From assembly GCA_964646525.1 (NCBI GenBank), contig CAZYER010000055.1, positions 1 to 8,252 on the forward strand: a stretch of DNA of 8,252 bases. The letters run 5' to 3'. Made by a program: the position numbers and the translations under genes. Under the pieces are notes generated by a model that was not told where the DNA came from, searched no databases, and saw nothing but the letters and a program-made list of their open reading frames with translations. This DNA is from GCA-002282575 sp964646525 (lineage in GTDB: Bacteria; Pseudomonadota; Gammaproteobacteria; Thiomicrospirales; Thiomicrospiraceae). Below are positions 7,402 through 8,252 of this stretch, one piece after another (position 1 is the stretch's first letter; each line of letters opens with the position of its first letter).

Positions 7402-7796
7402 ACAAGCAACCGCACATGCTCTCAACCACGTTTGAACAACTCACCTGCCCTATACCCGCGATTGCCGTATTGGTGGGCAGTCGAGCCTTAGGAACAAACA
7501 GTGAAACCAGCGATTGGGATATTGCTATTTGGTGGTTAGATGATAACGATCCTTGGCAACAACTGGGTAACACAGAAACGCTGCGCAGAGCCTTAGCAAG
7601 TGCACTAAAGACAAGTGAAGATAAGATAGACCTAATCGACTTCAATCGCGCAGGCTTAGCCATGCGCGAAAAAATTGCCAATGAAGGGCAACTCGTTTAT
7701 ACCAAAAAACCACTCACATGGATGCGCTTTTTAACGCGCACTTGGTGGGAAATTGAACAATTCTACTGGGATAAAAAACATGTCATCCTTACTTGA
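7398..7796 (+). CDS. MNT-fold minimal nucleotidyltransferase, MntA-like antitoxin of a HEPN/MNT pair
   Basis: The 132-residue cytosolic protein has the DNA polymerase beta-like minimal nucleotidyltransferase signature GSRALGTNSETSDWDIAIW (27-45), with metal-binding D39 and D41 and a probable third acidic residue D78 in KIDLIDFNRAG. MntA antitoxins use ATP to add AMP units to a tyrosine beside the active site of their HEPN partner and so silence it. The active-site residues are present, so it should be catalytically competent. The start overlaps the stop of the restriction-modification gene (ATGA) and has no evident Shine-Dalgarno sequence, pointing to termination-reinitiation. M7 is a possible alternative start. 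The 3' end overlaps the HEPN gene by 17 bases. The antitoxin assignment depends on the partner gene; the fold assignment stands on its own motif. Confidence 0.88.
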   Translation: MNKQPHMLSTTFEQLTCPIPAIAVLVGSRALGTNSETSDWDIAIWWLDDNDPWQQLGNTETLRRALASALKTSEDKIDLIDFNRAGLAMREKIANEGQLVYTKKPLTWMRFLTRTWWEIEQFYWDKKHVILT

Positions 7797-8202
7797 CGTT
7801 TATTTGGCTGAAACCGCCAACCTGACACGTGCCCACCAGCGAACATTAGATGAAGCCGCAGCACGACTGAACCAAGGACAAGTGTTTTCACACTTAGAAC
7901 AAAATGGGTTATTACATACCTTACAAATGCTAACCGAAAACGCGATTGGTAAAAGCAAACACTTGCTTAAAGCCCAAAACCAGCCGATTCCACCATCCGC
8001 CTACGATGCTTTTGATGCACTCGCACAGATTAACATCATCCCAAAGTCATCGCTAAATCAATGGAATGCAGCCATTGGTCTGAGAAATCGTATTGTGCAC
8101 GACTACATGAATATCAATATGCCCTTGGTTTATGAACTAGTCAAACAAAAAGGCTACCAATTTATTGTCGATTTCTTAATACAATCACCTGCTTCAACAT
8201 GA
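7780..8202 (+). CDS. HEPN-domain ribonuclease, HepT-like toxin
   Basis: The 140-residue, mostly helical protein carries the HEPN catalytic motif LRNRIVHDYMNIN near its C-terminus, with R102, H107 and Y109 forming RX4HXY. HepT toxins are metal-independent RNases that dimerise and cut cellular RNA; the MNT partner neutralises them. I prefer ATG at 7780, which has TGGGAT about 9 bases upstream and gives the usual family length. The frame is open further up to a TTG at 7753 (149 residues), but the GGTGGG there is only 3 bases from the codon. The gene overlaps the MNT gene by 17 bases, the standard tight toxin-antitoxin arrangement with the antitoxin first. Its TGA overlaps the cobU ATG (ATGA), so toxin translation is followed directly by a vitamin B12 gene. 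Confident on the family; toxicity is inferred. Confidence 0.87.
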   Translation: MSSLLDVYLAETANLTRAHQRTLDEAAARLNQGQVFSHLEQNGLLHTLQMLTENAIGKSKHLLKAQNQPIPPSAYDAFDALAQINIIPKSSLNQWNAAIGLRNRIVHDYMNINMPLVYELVKQKGYQFIVDFLIQSPAST

Positions 8203-8252
8203 AATCCCTCATCCTCGGCGGTATGAAATCGGGCAAAAGCCGCTTTGCCGAA
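8199..8252 (+). CDS. cobU: Adenosylcobinamide kinase / guanylyltransferase CobU (CobP), N-terminal 18 residues only
   Basis: Only MKSLILGGMKSGKSRFAE is visible, running off the right edge. The P-loop GGMKSGKS followed by RFAE at the very N-terminus is characteristic of CobU/CobP, where GGARSGKSRFAE is the usual form. The enzyme phosphorylates adenosylcobinamide and transfers GMP to it, activating it for attachment of the lower ligand. It acts after CobQ in the pathway, which supports the call. The ATG overlaps the stop of the HEPN gene (ATGA) and has no obvious ribosome binding site, so translation probably depends on ribosomes finishing the toxin gene. Another small P-loop kinase cannot be ruled out from 18 residues alone. 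Confidence 0.8.
   Translation, partial: MKSLILGGMKSGKSRFAE

Noticed and set aside
7346..7681. Minus-strand frame of 111 codons across the RM-MNT junction
   Set aside because: It is antisense to well-supported coding sequence, including the MNT signature motif, and has no recognisable content.
7753..7779. TTG at 7753 as the HEPN start (149 residues)
   Set aside because: The purine-rich stretch is only 3 bases from the TTG, and the extra nine residues look unrelated to the domain; ATG at 7780 has better spacing and gives normal length.

Overview
The window reads as a chromosomal segment of a gammaproteobacterium. The evidence is a close YbiT orthologue with a near E. coli-like sequence, a YigZ-family protein, and late cobalamin (B12) genes of the aerobic/anaerobic common branch. 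I cannot name the genus. Coding density is very high. There is no gap over 300 bases; the only sizeable intergenic region is the 177-base divergent spacer at 1403-1579. I see no tRNA, rRNA, CRISPR, insertion sequence or clear terminator.

Layout. On the minus strand, 1402 down to the left edge holds ybiT (ABC-F translation factor), missing only its C-terminal tail. The spacer carries a perfect TATAAT for ybiT and a TATACT-type -10 for the rightward genes. Rightward there is one continuous, tightly packed run: yigZ (1580-2179), cobQ (2183-3655), a 1248-residue single-chain restriction-modification-specificity protein (3655-7401), a MNT-fold minimal nucleotidyltransferase (7398-7796), a HEPN ribonuclease toxin (best start 7780, to 8202), and the first 18 codons of cobU (8199 to the right edge). 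Every junction from yigZ onward is a 3-base gap or an overlap (TAATG, ATGA, a 17-base overlap, ATGA), so translational coupling is likely along the whole series.

How the genes fit together. cobQ and cobU act in consecutive stages of late B12 synthesis (cobyric acid formation, then cobinamide activation), and they bracket a three-gene defence module. The module joins a motor-less type IIG/type I-like enzyme (PD-(D/E)XK nuclease, N6-adenine methylase, two target-recognition domains) to a HEPN/MNT (HepT/MntA, type VII) toxin-antitoxin pair. It sits in the operon without any visible break in gene coupling on either side.

The most notable detail is in the specificity part of the large enzyme. It consists of two tandem units with an exact period of 176 residues and roughly 60 % identity by hand count. 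They include a 45-base stretch identical at DNA level. This predicts a symmetric, interrupted-palindrome target and suggests duplication followed by gene conversion. This region is also visibly more AT-rich than cobQ.
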